A stretch of DNA of 64,000 nucleotides from Stratiolaelaps scimitus (Eukaryota > Arthropoda > Arachnida > Mesostigmata > Laelapidae): contig JABWDB010000031.1 of NCBI GenBank assembly GCA_019614645.1, positions 248,001-312,000 of the forward strand, in the 5' to 3' direction. Shown here in pieces: positions 10,936 through 22,546 of this stretch; positions within the stretch are counted from its first letter, which is position 1; every line of letters starts with the position of its first letter. A model generated the notes under the pieces. It searched no databases. It was given only the letters and a program-made list of their open reading frames with translations, and was not told where the DNA came from. The translations under genes were made by a program, and so were the position numbers.

Positions 10936-12383
10936 GTCCCGCTCGCGATACGTTAGTTGCTGCATGTTGGAGAATTCAAAAGTTGAGATTCGGGTTTTTT
11001 CTCAGACGTCAGTTGTATGTGTGTCGAGAGGAGCCTGCGGCTGCTGGTCGACACCGTGACTCTCTTCTGGTACCAACTAATTCTCAATCGCAGTTCTAGC
11101 GCTTTGGTTCCTCTTAAATCGGGGGCTCTACGGTCTTTCTTATGTTTATCTTTCAGTTTGATTCGAGCTAGTCACGGGGTCGACCGCCGGTGGCGTTCAC
11201 ATAGCAGCCTGCTCTCGAGTGTGAACTTTCTTGCAAAATTCTGCTCGAACTGAGCATGAGATTGAGTAGAAGTCTCCCTGTCGATATGTTGACGTCGCTT
11301 CGACATGCGTTTTGCTCTTCGTATCGAGGGGTTGAGAGAGAAAATATCTTTGGAAAACTGATCTTCTCGCAGGTGTTTCGTTGTGTCATGCACGTGCTTA
11401 TCTGGACGACGATCTCCATTTGATCTCCATTGTTTTTTACTGTAGGCTATTCGCTTGCTGTTATTTTTGACAAAGGCCGTATTCACGCCAGATTCTTGAA
11501 GCGAGTAAACGGAACCCGGAGGAGAGATTGCATGACGACCGCGAATCGGGACACAGACAATATTTCAAAACGAAATTTACACCGCGGAACAGAGTGGTCC
11601 ACGTCGCAAGATGGACCGCGATTCGATTTCCGAACGCTTGCGTCGTTCATAGGACACGCAATGCGAACACTACCAATAGTAAACAAAGGTCGTTTTTTTT
11701 CTATGCAACCTGTAGACACGTGGTCAAATCGGGCCAGCTAAAATATAGCTGCATCGTGCACGTTCTAGTTGCCTGACCACGAGATCATTTGGATACATCT
11801 CTGCTGAATATACTATACTACGAGACGGTTCATCAAGCACTGATGCCGGCTATACTTGACTTTGTTCGGGCACTCCAATTAGCTAATGCCACGTCTAGTA
11901 CGATGGCAGAGCGTGGATTGTGAACAACTGCTCTAATTAACTATAATCGTAATCGGATAGAGGAGTTGTACAGATGACACTCGAACAGGCGTGGCCAACA
12001 TCCAAAACATACAGAATTCAATTGGGCGAATAGAACAAAAGATAACTTTGCAATTTCGTCTGAATATTTGTTCCTGACTCGATTATGCATTGCTAAGTGA
12101 CCTCTGCCGCGAACGAGACCAAACGCGAACAAGCCTATCAGAGCAGTTGATTATTATAGAAAGATACAGCGAGATATCTGACTTTTTTTCTTTTATTTCC
12201 CACAGCGTTTATTTTATACAGAGTGGTCTGGCATGAGGATAGTTTCAGCGTGCGTGGGGGTTGGGCAACAATGATGTGGTGGCAATTCTCACATGTGCCG
12301 GGTACAATACAGCGATGTTACTCTACCCGTTGTTCATGTGGGACTATTGTCTGTTGTAGTGTAGTGTTGTGATATAGTCGACT
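10936..12383. other. Non-coding, no gene seen
   Basis: Mixed sequence containing a small tandem duplication of TTTGATCTCCAT near 11,411-11,431. Overlapping sense and antisense frames of about 80-100 codons at 11,168-11,776 are not supported by splice sites or composition. Confidence 0.35.
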
Positions 12384-13095
12384 ATGGACTTCGGGCGGTT
12401 GCTTGGTCGGTTGCTTGCTTGCTCGCTCGGTGACTTCACGAGTGATACAGACGAGCTATTCTACATTTCGACGCTTCATGCCGCACACCGTTGCTGCTAC
12501 GGTGCCAGCGCCGGCTGTGGCCGTTCTGCTGCCGCTAGTGCTGGTGCTGGTGGTGGTGATGGTCGGAGTCGTTGAACCCGATCCTGCTGCTGCTGCTGAT
12601 GTTGTTGTTGCTGTTGATCATGACGACGGTGCCAGTGGTGGTGGTTGCGGCAGCGGCCGCGGCGGCGGCAGCAGCAGCGAAACGATAGAATAAGCCGGGG
12701 ATAGTGACGGCACAACCCGGTGAGAGCAGCCGCAGCAGCAGCAGTAGCGCCGCCAGGTAGTAGTATTAGTTGTTATTTTAGTTCTTTTGTTGTTGTTGTT
12801 GTGGTGATGGCGGTACTGTTGACTGGGTTAAACTGAGTTGAGCGGAGCGCTGGCCTGGAGCGCCGGTGGTGGTAGCAGCAGCAGCAGCAGCAAAGGTGGA
12901 GTGGAGCAGGAGTAGTTGATTGAATTGGATGGATTGGCTGAGTGAGTGACGGATAGAGAGACAGACAGACACACTACTGCTCGCTCACTTTTTTTTTTAT
13001 TATACTCCCGATATGATGCTGCTACTGACTACCAGCCCGAGCAGACACAGACAGATAGAGAGGACCGGCACCGCCAACAACATCACCACATTGAA
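12384..13095 (+). other. Triplet-rich GC stretch, possible 5' leader ending in a donor-like site
   Basis: Rich in CTG/GCT and CAG triplets (12,480-12,690, 12,728-12,748, 12,870-12,892). It ends near ATTGAA|GTAAGC at about 13,095, an acceptable donor. CAG/CAA-rich DNA of this sort is common in arthropod 5' untranslated leaders. Frames inside it are open because of the triplets and should not be read as genes without RNA evidence. Confidence 0.25.
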
Positions 13096-13503
13096 GTAAG
13101 CATAGCTTTCGTTGGTACCGTCAAAACGTTCAAGCATTGATCTCTCTCTTTCTCTTTCTCTCTCTCTGACTGTCTGTTCATTTACCCTTTTGTTGGTTAG
13201 TCTACGCTGCAGAGGTCGAGCTGGGTAACACACAAGCAGAGATGGGCGGACAGAAATACGCTCACGCAGTGAGGCAAGCAGACAGGCACGTATGTAGTAG
13301 AGATATAGCGAGGCTGACAAAACATTGCCACTAAGGCCATGAGCATTGCGGCCATTTACCATCACCACCACCACCACTACCACTAGCAGCAGCAGCACAA
13401 GCATCACCATGGAAAGAAGCAACGAGACCGAGAAGCCAGACAGACACTGCCGAACCACAACATAACCAATTTACTCACCCTCCGATATACATCGATCTAC
13501 TCC

Positions 13504-13507
<4 letters not shown>

Positions 13508-13537
<30 letters not shown>
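13508..13537 (+). repeat. (TA)n with short TG tail
   Basis: About 15 TA units followed by TGTGTGTG, again in the TA-then-TG order. Confidence 0.9.
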
Positions 13538-13545
<8 letters not shown>

Positions 13546-13683
13546 AGATATAGATAGCGGAGGTGAACAACTATTGGCAGCGAGAGGATCAAGCAAAGGG
13601 CACCGTGACACTCACGACTACAACAAAATCGCTGCTGCTGCTGCTGACACAGAGAGAGAGAAGCAGCAGAGTTAAACAGACAG

Positions 13684-13902
13684 ATGGGGTTGATTGGTTG
13701 CTTTGCTGGCTGGAACGGCTCTGTCCAAGCTAAGAAGAAGCTTCTACATGACCATAAACGCGCATTGCAAGAACCCGCATTGGGATGGTCTACGAGACTG
13801 TGGACACCAACGGGTGTACTGATTTATCCTTTAACGTTAGACGAGTTGTTAACGATGACGACCAACGGTCTCGAAGTTGCTGATATTAAAATGACTATAT
13901 AG
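13684..13902 (+). CDS. Unrecognised 72-codon ORF, weak candidate
   Basis: The ATG at 13,684 sits in ACAGATGG, a good initiation context, and the frame ends at TAG. The N-terminus is hydrophobic and glycine-rich, then comes a Lys-rich stretch at residues 17-25. No domain is recognised. It lies 117 bases upstream of the exon candidate at 14,018. The triplet-rich DNA before it could be its leader, but no transcript link can be shown. Confidence 0.2.
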   Translation: MGLIGCFAGWNGSVQAKKKLLHDHKRALQEPALGWSTRLWTPTGVLIYPLTLDELLTMTTNGLEVADIKMTI

Positions 13903-14017
13903 CAACATTACCTCATACTGGACCTATGTATATTCCGAGTGGATCTAAGTACACCGATGAGAACGACCCCAGATCCGTAAAGTTGTCAGACTAACAACGA
14001 CAATGCTGAATTACTAG

Positions 14018-14298
14018 TGTGACGTGGCGAATCATTCACGTTCACGAAACTCTCATTGGTCGACTAAAAACGGAACAACGTGTCCGACGTGTGATCGATT
14101 TGTGCATTCGGCGCCTGCGAATCATTGACGCCACAAAGCGAGCAGCACAAGGCCAACGAGTCCTAAAGTCCTACACCAGAGGCATTCATCAACATTGTCA
14201 GCTGGCGTGCTTTGCTGCCAGCGATCCACAGTTGGCCACGTTGAAATGGCGAGTGTCGATAATGGCCATGTTTCGTAGGACGATAGATGTGAATGAAG
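14018..14298 (+). CDS. Candidate internal exon, basic helical-looking segment, unknown product
   Basis: It is preceded by ATTACTAG, a possible acceptor, and ends at GAAG|GTGAGA, a good donor. It is open in one frame for 93 codons with entry phase 2 and exit phase 1. The peptide is rich in Arg, Leu and Ile in its first half (for example RRVIDLCIRRLRIIDATKRA), suggesting amphipathic helices, then has an Ala/Gln region. Codon choice looks coding-like throughout. The acceptor pyrimidine tract is weak. I do not recognise the family. Confirmation would need RNA reads or a homologue. Confidence 0.3.
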
Positions 14299-15600
14299 GT
14301 GAGAATCTATTGTAAACTTTGGCCAGCTGGTCATTGGCAGCCGACAGCAAGCGAACCGTTATGAGCGTGGATTATTTTCGACGGTCACATAGCCACGTAA
14401 AAAACGTGTGATTTGATAACAATAATGATGATCTGATAGAAGCAAAAAAAAAATGAACAATTGATTGGTGTACTTTTTTTCATTGCTAGTCACGATCGCA
14501 ATCTATAATCGTCTCTCAGGTGCACTATCGATACAGACATTATTGTGTGCCTCGGAAACACATGTGTAAGCTGGGGCAACAATCTCAGCCCCAAGTACAG
14601 GCCACTATCGAATCTATCCAGAATCCGTCTCTCTCTCAGCTTTTGTAACTGACCTGTTTTAGATTGATCAGCTTGTAGTAGCCCCTTATTCATGCTCGTT
14701 CACGTGATTGAGGGATGAGTGGCCCTCGCCGAATATGAATTTCTACTATTTCTAGTGGACAATAGACTTCGTTGTTCGTCTGCTGGATTCGCTCAATTAT
14801 ACTTTTGGCGAAATTTGGAACTAACAGTAATAATAATAATTGTACACGTAACGATGATCTACATCGTCGCCGTGTATTATATACACGGGCCACATACCAG
14901 GGGGCTTTTTCTCCTCTTATAGATCGAAATATAAGATTCAATCTAAATATTATATATATATATATTTTTTTTTAATTATACTTCAGAATAAGTGATTATG
15001 CTCATAGGCTAACAACGAATAGTATGAATTCGCCATAAATGTGTAGATATGTGTTAATTATCAGTGAAGGTTTCGCGCGCCATTGATGCTGTCTCATTTA
15101 CCCACTGTTTTCGCAAAAGTAGTAAATACACAATAAAAGCAATTCGGTTCTGATGTTCTAAACATCTGTAACACTGTATTTAATCATTGTTATTTTATTA
15201 CGACAACTTAATCGCATTGCTGCAATCGTAGTTCCGTCCATGAACCATCATTTATCTTGTACAATATTATTGCTACCTTCCGATTCTGGTCATCATACTA
15301 TCGACGACCTAGTGGCCACCGCTACCGGTTGGCAACGACGGGGTCCCGGACACCAATGTCGTGGTCAGGTGACATGAAGAGAGCTGAAACTCTACGAGGT
15401 CATCATCTATGGGTGACCAGGAAAGTGAAAGAGAGAGAGAGACAGAGAGCATGTCAAGAAAAATAACTCTGACACAGTGACCTGTACAGCCGCAACCACA
15501 ACGACAACGACAACTTTCGGCAAAAAGTGATCCAAAGGTCGCAATTATTGTCGAAGCACCGAGGGAAATGAGAGCATCCTGAACAAAAAAAGGACCCTGT
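14299..15600. other. AT-rich, no gene seen
   Basis: AT-rich DNA with short A and T runs and a (TA)n at 14,949-14,966. Frames are short and unsupported. Confidence 0.45.
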
Positions 15601-15748
15601 GCCGTGCCTGTGATCCGTGTGAGCGCCGTAGCGAGGGCGGGGGTGTCAGAAAGCATTAGGGCGAAGGGGTGCGTTTGCCGCCACCCCCGCAGACCCCACC
15701 AGCAGCTTCAAGCCAAGCCCCCTGGCCCTTTATCTATCTCTCTGTCTT

Positions 15749-16093
15749 TTAAGGACGTGGGGACGCACAGGCGAATGGCGTCCACACGAATCCACACGCA
15801 CACAGCGAACGAGACCCAAGGAAACAAACGAACGAACGAACGCTGTCCTGTCGTTCTTGGTCCTGGAGCGGGCCAGAAGGCGTCAGGAAATCGCTCCAAT
15901 CTGCAAAATTGGCGGAATTGAAATTCTCCTCGTCCCTCGCGTCGTCGGCCGCCTCAAGCTTGAGCGCCCCTCCCCCTGACCATAGCCGCTCGCTCACTTG
16001 TATCCAGCGGCATGGCTGAAACGTCTCTCTCTTTCTGGATCCCGTCGTCTTGGGTTCGCTCAGAGCGTTCTTCCTCTTCTTCTTCCTCTTCAT
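15749..16093 (-). CDS. Candidate nuclear-type protein start, unknown family
   Basis: The frame starts with ATG at 16,093 on the minus strand and runs 114 codons to TAA. The first eight residues, MKRKKKRK, form a cluster like a nuclear localisation signal. Residues about 45-75 are acidic and hydrophilic (EAADDARDEENF). Many codons end in C or G. A donor-like CAA|GTGAGC at 15,998 would cut after codon 32, so the true first exon may be only 15,998-16,093. It lies in a GC island where long open frames also arise by chance. No domain is recognised. Confidence 0.3.
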   Translation of the reverse strand: MKRKKKRKNALSEPKTTGSRKRETFQPCRWIQVSERLWSGGGALKLEAADDARDEENFNSANFADWSDFLTPSGPLQDQERQDSVRSFVCFLGSRSLCACGFVWTPFACASPRP

Positions 16094-16495
16094 CGTCGTT
16101 CGTGTTTCGCTCGGGTTTGTCTTCCCCGGCGAGTTCTCCCGCGGCGGGATTGCTGCTAGATTCTTGGTTTCCTCGATTTATTTGAGGAGGAGGGGCGAGT
16201 CGTTCGGCGGCACTGCCGCGGGCAGGGGCGAGTCGGCGGTCGACAAGTCGCTGCTAGCGAGTGAGTGTGTATGTGCTCGCTTGGGCCACATACACACGGG
16301 AAAGCCGTCGTGCTCGCGGGAAAACGCGAAACGGGTCGTCTCGGGAAGCGGGAGTCGACGGAGCAGAGCAGACGGCCACAGAGCGGAGCGGAAGAGAAAG
16401 GCGAGACGAGGCAACGCCCGGGTGGCGGACGACGCCAGCGACGGCAGAGCGGCAACGACAAGAAGAGAGAAATAAGGAGATCGGCAGGATCGAGA

Positions 16496-16521
16496 AGGAG
16501 GAGGAGGAGGAGGAGGAGGAG

Positions 16522-16564
<43 letters not shown>
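16496..16564 (+). repeat. (GAG)n-(GAC)n triplet array
   Basis: About eight GAG units are followed directly by about fifteen GAC units. In one plus frame this reads as Glu then Asp runs, in another as Arg then Thr runs. It lies inside very long open frames (for example 16,265-17,074, 269 codons) that owe their length largely to the repeat and high GC. Confidence 0.92.
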
Positions 16565-16567
<3 letters not shown>

Positions 16568-16897
16568 GAACGAACTGTACCACCACTCTCGATGGGAGAC
16601 TTGGCAGCCTCTGACGGCTGGGTAGAACAGCAACTCTCGAGAGCCGCTCGACGACGACAACAGCAGCAGCAGAGGCGGAAAGAAGGCACAAAGCGAGTCT
16701 GGTTCTTGAACGACCTGAGTCGGCCGATGGATGGGTTTCGTTCGCTAGCTTCTTATAGTAGGGCTTGCTCAGACGAGCGGGCGGGAATAACAGACAGACA
16801 GACCGACAGACACACATACAGACAGATGGGTATTTGCTGTAGAAGGCCCTGCAAAAGCCTCATGCTGTTCCATGATCATGACAGGCTGCGCCTCGAT

Positions 16898-16909
16898 AGG
16901 TGGCGCCAC
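16898..16909 (+). promoter_or_regulatory. CTCF-like core motif, weak
   Basis: AGGTGGCGCCAC matches the AGRKGGCGC core known for CTCF binding in flies and vertebrates. The five bases before it fit the extended consensus poorly. Confidence 0.25.
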
Positions 16910-16950
16910 AATCTACTCGTAGAACGTAGAAGCGAATGCCGATCTTCGAA

Positions 16951-16965
16951 TAGCGCCCTCTGCAG
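16951..16965 (-). promoter_or_regulatory. CTCF-like motif, minus strand
   Basis: The minus strand reads CTGCAGAGGGCGCTA, with the AGRKGGCGC core intact. It is 42 bases from the weaker plus-strand core. Confidence 0.3.
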
Positions 16966-17462
16966 TCGGGCGTATTTTATCGAGCGGGAGGCCCGGCGAA
17001 CACATCTACAGACAAGCGCACACATACTGCTGACCTTTTACGCTGGTAGTAGTGTTTTATTCTGTGTAACGTGAATGGCTGGCTACTGGCGATCTACTGC
17101 TGCTGCTGTTGCTGTTACTGTAGCGAGTGGACGCCGTGTCTCGCCGATTGTGTAGCTATATAATATAATCTTATGTGTATGAATTACCGTCGGTGTCTCT
17201 CGAAGCGAAGAGAGTTGTTTGCGCAAATGGCAAAAACGAGACGAACGCTACGAGAGTGTAGGCGAGTGTTTGGCACTCGCTCGCCTCGACATGGTGCCAT
17301 GCTGTGGCGTGGGCACAGCGAGTTAATAGGGGAACTGGGAAACGAACGAGGGCGGCAGGAGACACGATGGCCCGCGTTGATGAGATATTGATTCGGATGA
17401 GAGGAGTCGAAGCGGAGTGTGGGTGCTTGAGCGGTTTGAGACTTCTTGAGCGACGGTCGTGG

Positions 17463-17483
17463 CACCGCCGGCGCCCGGCGGTG
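17463..17483. repeat. Perfect inverted repeat, 9-bp GC arms, 3-nt loop
   Basis: CACCGCCGG and CCGGCGGTG flank the loop CGC. It is compact and GC-only apart from the end pairs, at the right side of the GC island. Confidence 0.85.
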
Positions 17484-17524
17484 GTCATGGGCGCCGGGCC
17501 TGACTCACATCCCGGGTTCTCCCG

Positions 17525-17893
17525 TTGGTCCGCCCATCGGCGTACTCGTCACGGTCATTGTCAGATCTCAGACCCCGAGGTGGCGGGACAATACTTGAAG
17601 GGATGGACTGTCGTCGCGAAACGATAGATGGAAACATCTTCACGGGCGCCGCTGCCGAACACTTCTCCAACCCTCTCCAGCACCGGCAACCCGACAGAAG
17701 TTTCTGCTTAGTGCCATACTTCTTGAATGACCCGAAAACACCTTGGCCTGGACGGGTCAACTTAGCTGGGCTAGTCGGGCCTTATTTACATTGCGAGTTC
17801 GTTTGGGGTGGCGACAATCCTGCTCCTAATCCGATAGCCTCAAGTCCGTTGGAAGACGGCTGTGATATGAATGACATGCAGCCAAGGCAATAA
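17525..17893 (+). CDS. Unrecognised 122-codon open frame, weak candidate
   Basis: The frame stays open from about 17,525 to TAA at 17,891 but has no early ATG; the nearest in-frame Met is at about residue 27. The C-terminal half looks protein-like, with Pro, Trp and acidic residues. The antisense frame 17,485-17,760 is also open and ends near a donor-like GAT|GTGAGT at 17,508-17,513. Only one can be real. No domain is recognised in either. Confidence 0.15.
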   Translation: MVRPSAYSSRSLSDLRPRGGGTILEGMDCRRETIDGNIFTGAAAEHFSNPLQHRQPDRSFCLVPYFLNDPKTPWPGRVNLAGLVGPYLHCEFVWGGDNPAPNPIASSPLEDGCDMNDMQPRQ

Positions 17894-17924
17894 TAGTAGT
17901 AATAATAATAATAATAATAATAAT
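17894..17924 (+). repeat. (TAA)n microsatellite
   Basis: TAGTAGTAA followed by about eight TAA units. Confidence 0.9.
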
Positions 17925-18107
17925 GCCCATGATGACATATTGGACCGACCGAAGCTGTCGTCAAACCGCTGTCGTGGGATTTGAGTAGAGAAACCTGAAT
18001 AGGACCGACCGAGTATTCACTGGCATGGTTGACCGATAAGATTTAAGGACATTTGTCTCTTTAGTATTGAATATCTTTGAGGTGGTTGACAATTGAAATT
18101 ATACCAC

Positions 18108-18130
18108 GTCCACTATAAAATATAGTGGAC
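18108..18130. repeat. Perfect inverted repeat, 10-bp arms, AAA loop
   Basis: GTCCACTATA and TATAGTGGAC are exact reverse complements around AAA. A GACAATTGA word occurs both just upstream (about 18,088) and just downstream (18,128) of the hairpin, so a short insertion is possible. Confidence 0.85.
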
Positions 18131-20252
18131 AATTGATGCAAGTGCATAGAATATTGATAATATTATATTCCATTCCTCCCCATTCTCAGAGATTATTCAT
18201 TTTCATATGCTAAGTGTCAGAATATCATCATCAATCGATTTCCTAAGTCTGATTTAACTGATCATCGATATTAGACAATAATTACAATTGGAAAAAGCTT
18301 GCCAAATAGGAATATCCCAAAGGGGCGATTCACACACATTCACTAAATGTATTCACATAGGGGGTGTCTATGAATGTACATGCACACACTCAACGATATC
18401 GTGGTCAACCATTTATAAATATAGTAATAATCATATTAATGATAATATAATATGGAATGGAAGAGTTTGCGGAAGCTGCAGAGGAGTTGACTCAGCCGAG
18501 AATACGAACATTAGGGAATCCTCGCTTACAATTATTACCTGTCTATCCCGTGCCCTTGGAAAGTACATACACACATACGTGGTTTTTGGTGAATTGCTGA
18601 AAAAAAAAACGAGATAACCATCCGTCCGTTGAAGACTAGATAGATTGATTGTTTATGACTTCTTCCTATGGAGCCGACACGCAGCACGACCTTTTTACGA
18701 ATCGAAAAAGGAAGAAGTCGACTGAAACATCCGACTGTTTCGCTCATACAGGAACTAATATAACATGACGAGCAATGCGCGATCCGAGCAAGCAGCTGCT
18801 GAATCAGGGGATCTGGCGCACGAGGCGGATCTCAATGAAACACGAGATCTGAAATTGACAGCCTTCTCGTTCGCGCAGCGGCTTAAAGGATCTTGATTGC
18901 GTCGATCGTAATGGTATACCGATCGATGGTACGCGACAGTCCCAATAAGTCCCAACGGGCGATGACTTGACGCACATCGCCGGGCTACGTTTTTTCGACA
19001 AATGTCTTCGAACAAGGTGTGCCGCTGCGGTTTCGGCTATTTTGACAACAGATATGCTGCTGAGAATGGCTATCGAAACCAAGCTCGTGCTTAGCTATGA
19101 TTTGTTTGACACTGTTTGACTGCGGGATGCTGACGTTTGCGGCATAACGCCAGCCGTTTGCGGGTTCAGCGCTCGGCCACAGAGGGTTTAGAAAAAATCG
19201 ATTTTCTGTGTTTTCGCCCCATAGAGAAATACGGGTGAATTAACGCGATTTGACAATGATCAGGATTGACTTGCATTTTATTTTTCCTGAACGTCAATAA
19301 TTTCCACGGTGACGGAAAAAATCCTAACTACGACTGATGATTACTTGGAGAGTTTTTCTTGGTCCCTTCTTTGTGAAGCTTCATATCACCTCGTGCCACT
19401 CACGAGCATCCCTCGTACACGCAGAGCAATGTATTAACTCTATTTAATTTTTATTAACAAAGTGATTTCTCAATGTATATTAAACATAGCACTTTCTAGC
19501 TCAAGATACTATAACACTTATCATATGACAACAGCAGCAGACATCGTCGCGCAGTCCACTTAGCCAGCAGCATATATCACAGAGGTACTCCGTCACTTCC
19601 TCATTGTGGCAGGCTTACATTGCACCAGTTACCGAGTTCGATCGAAAGTTGTTCCCTTACATACAACATATGTCATGTACATGTACAATATATATGTACA
19701 CCCTACCTGCTCATGGCCCCACGTACCCGCGTCTAAGCGAGCGCGCGACAGGCCCTCGGACAGGACGATGAGAATCGGCCCACCTTTGCGGCCCACCTCC
19801 TGTTGCATACATCTGTACACATCAGGCCGACTCGTAGACATTCGATTCTAGATAGATCTGTCGGCGTCACACTGTGTCCTTTGGCTCTCCCCTGCTTTTT
19901 TCCGCCTCGTCTTCATCTTCGCCTGATCGGAGTCAAGTCCAACTTTCTGAATGTCTTCCTTCCTGCTATTATTTCCGCATCATCGCGTCCATCGAGTCTC
20001 CATCGGCCAGTGCTCACGCGTGTGGTTCGCACCATATGCAGACGCGACCGCGCACACGCACGTTCGCTCGCAGCCGAATCATTGACCCGCAGGCGTCATT
20101 TTCGGCTTTGGCGTCGTCGACGATGTTGCTCGGGTGGCGTAGACGAAGTCGGTGGCGGCGGTAAATTTCAAAAAGCGTCCTTTTGCGGAAATATGTTTCT
20201 GACGTGTGCGCACGTTCTTCATTTTTTCTGTGTTGTTATTGAGTGACTTCTG

Positions 20253-20257
<5 letters not shown>
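18131..20257. other. Mostly AT-rich, no gene seen
   Basis: AT-rich until about 19,600 and then mixed. Minus frames at 18,755-19,082 overlap each other without splice support. GC rises at 19,860-20,160, where several frames are open by composition. Confidence 0.4.
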
Positions 20258-20305
<48 letters not shown>

Positions 20306-20320
20306 TTGTGTTTGTTTGTG
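20258..20320 (+). repeat. Compound (TA)n-(TG)n microsatellite
   Basis: About 32 bases of TA followed by about 30 bases of TG with TTTG variants, in the same orientation as at 7744. Confidence 0.92.
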
Positions 20321-22510
20321 TCTATGAGAGAGCGTATGTCTCCGGTGTACCTCCGCACATTCGGATCTCTTATGACGGCTTTTCTGTGCCACTCGTTGGC
20401 GTCACAGCATTGCCATGGTCTGGTCGGTTGCTATCGCTGTTGTAATAGTAGCAGCAGGGGTGATACAGCGATTACGGCCGAGTTCTCTCTCTCTCTCGCG
20501 CCTTCCATCTCCCTTTATCGAGGTGGTGCCAGCAGAGCCTACGGCGATGGTGCGATTCGCATCCGCTTTGCGCGGGCGCGATTTCTCTTCACCTCTGTCG
20601 CTTGCTTGCGTGTTTTCTTCTGTGGCTTTTCTGCTGTTGCTATTGGCGCAGTTATGATCGCCGGATTCGCATTGCACGCACGCCATCAGCGCGTCTGCCC
20701 TCTCGCAGCTGAGTTCTTGTTCTGCAAATCCTTGCGTGGCCGTATTTCGTCATATGTTTATCATTCATCTTTCACTTATATTGCGCCACCATACTTATAG
20801 GTTTCGTTACTACTTGCCCGGCTGTTGTAGACAATGTTGCCCTTCTTTGATCACTCTACTTTCTGACTCTTAGGCTAGAGCATTGTATATATGTTAGAAC
20901 CCTTTGCCGGTATCAGCGAGGCCAGCGTATAATATTAAACGGTTACTGGCTCGCCTGTTGACGGGCCTCAACGTGACTTAATTTCGCTGTGTTCAACATT
21001 TGCAAGACCAATAGCTAGCACTTGCAAGTAATAGATTCATTACTGGATATCCTAGCAGAGTTGCCCGCTATTTCTTGTGATTTCGTTGAGCTCGAAGCGA
21101 GCAGCTGCTGACGGGAACAGGGAAAATCGGTGAAATTCAATAGAATTAATACAAGACCAAAATGCGCAGGTGTCAACAGTCGAGGGCAAAGCCATCACGA
21201 CAACAGACGCATGCTCAGACTGACACTATATATATATATACAACATCTATGACAAGATAGATCTTTCGAGCTATTTCTAATTATGTGCAATATTTCACTT
21301 GGCACATACAGACACGTATGCAGTAATGATCATCTCTTTCATCGGTTTCAAATAGGAAACATTTGTGTAATACCTATAGGCCCGTTAGTGTCAGCAGTCA
21401 GAATTACTTTCTATTATGACAAGGTGTACATGTTCAGATTTTAATTCGTTCATTCAATTAGTTCAAGTTTATATAGACGACGGCTCCAAGGCTTTCAATT
21501 GGATGCACTTGAGAGGAGCACTCGAAAAGCATTGGCACTTTAGTCATCGCACCGATGTTCAACTCGCTGTAGGGCATCACATTTTGAGCTAGTCCACGGG
21601 TCTGCGGCAATTACTATTGTTTCCCTTGACTCGTGCATGATTCATCGAGAAAACCCTGTCTTGGATCAGATTTTTGCAATATATGCTGAATTCGTTTTTA
21701 AACAACAGCTCATTGGGCGCCCAGTATTCGAATATTGATTGAAATCACCGTTCGGATAAGCAGAATAGAGAGAAAAGAAGCTTATCAATGTCAGTCGTAT
21801 TTATCGACATCATGCATATTATTGCAGTTTCTCACATTCAATATCATTTTCCATTTGAAATGATTAAGTGGACGCATTAGGCGTCGCATCGACATTTGTA
21901 GACACACTTTTCGAGTTGACATGCGAGCCGCCGATTTGTAGATGGACAGATAGACTGAGATCAATGGATATAGATATTCGTGTTCGAACAGATCCAGCGA
22001 AAAATTGAAAGCAACAACGAGCTGACAGAAGTAGTCTGTCGAAATCCCGACGGTTCGCGAGAGAGATCGGCTCTTCAGATTAACTTTGTGGACAATCACC
22101 GCTGCCACATCACGCTCTCAGCACGATTTTAGTCTCAGGCGCATAGTGTGGAACAGAATGGATAACCGATAACAATAATAATGATTGATAAGTAAAGGCC
22201 AGAAGTGTTAGACTATAAATGTATAAAAAAAAATTTTCAACAGATATAATGAATGGTTGAACTAAAAATGAGTTCGTATATGTTGATTTGAGAAATTCGT
22301 CTTTTTTCACGGAGCGGGCGTTATTTCATTATCAGAGTTAGACGCAAATCTACTGCTCATTCGCTCATATCTATTAGAATCATATATAAGTTGCTTGAGA
22401 TAAGTTTGCGGTGCGTGCGATGGCGTCAGGTACTACGGAATGTCTACGTCTCAGACTATTAGCTCTGAGCTCGAAGAAATACATGTAGCATATATAGTAG
22501 GTAAGGTAAG
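20321..22510. other. Non-coding, no gene seen
   Basis: Mixed, then AT-rich sequence with a short TA tract at 21,226-21,241. A 185-codon frame (20,243-20,800) begins within the microsatellite and lacks other support. Minus frames at 21,791-22,310 are AT-rich and not called. Confidence 0.4.
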
Positions 22511-22546
22511 GCTTTATTGATTTATTAAAGGAACTGCATAGTAGTA
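22511..22546 (+). mobile_element. SINE family C end fragment
   Basis: ATTGATTTATTAAAGGAACTGCA closely matches the sequence at 34,922-34,943, the 3' end of the full SINE C copy in reverse. Only the tail is recognisable here, about 35 bases. Confidence 0.5.

Larger units (their letters stand above)
15601..17700. other. GC-rich island
   Basis: A sustained GC- and CpG-rich stretch standing out from its AT-rich flanks. Many frames are open on both strands because stop codons are rare. It contains the minus-strand frame at 15,749-16,093, the GAG/GAC repeats, two CTCF-like motifs and a 9-bp hairpin. A promoter or CpG-island-like role is the simplest reading. Confidence 0.4.

Noticed and set aside
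16265..17074. 269-codon plus-strand open frame, the longest in the window
   Set aside because: Its length comes largely from GAG/GAC, CAG and CAGA repeats and high GC. It starts on GTG, reads as Arg and Thr runs, and has antisense frames of similar openness.
17485..17760. Antisense frame ending at GAT|GTGAGT
   Set aside because: Codon use is fair, but there is no ATG start or acceptor and the opposite strand is equally open in GC-rich DNA.
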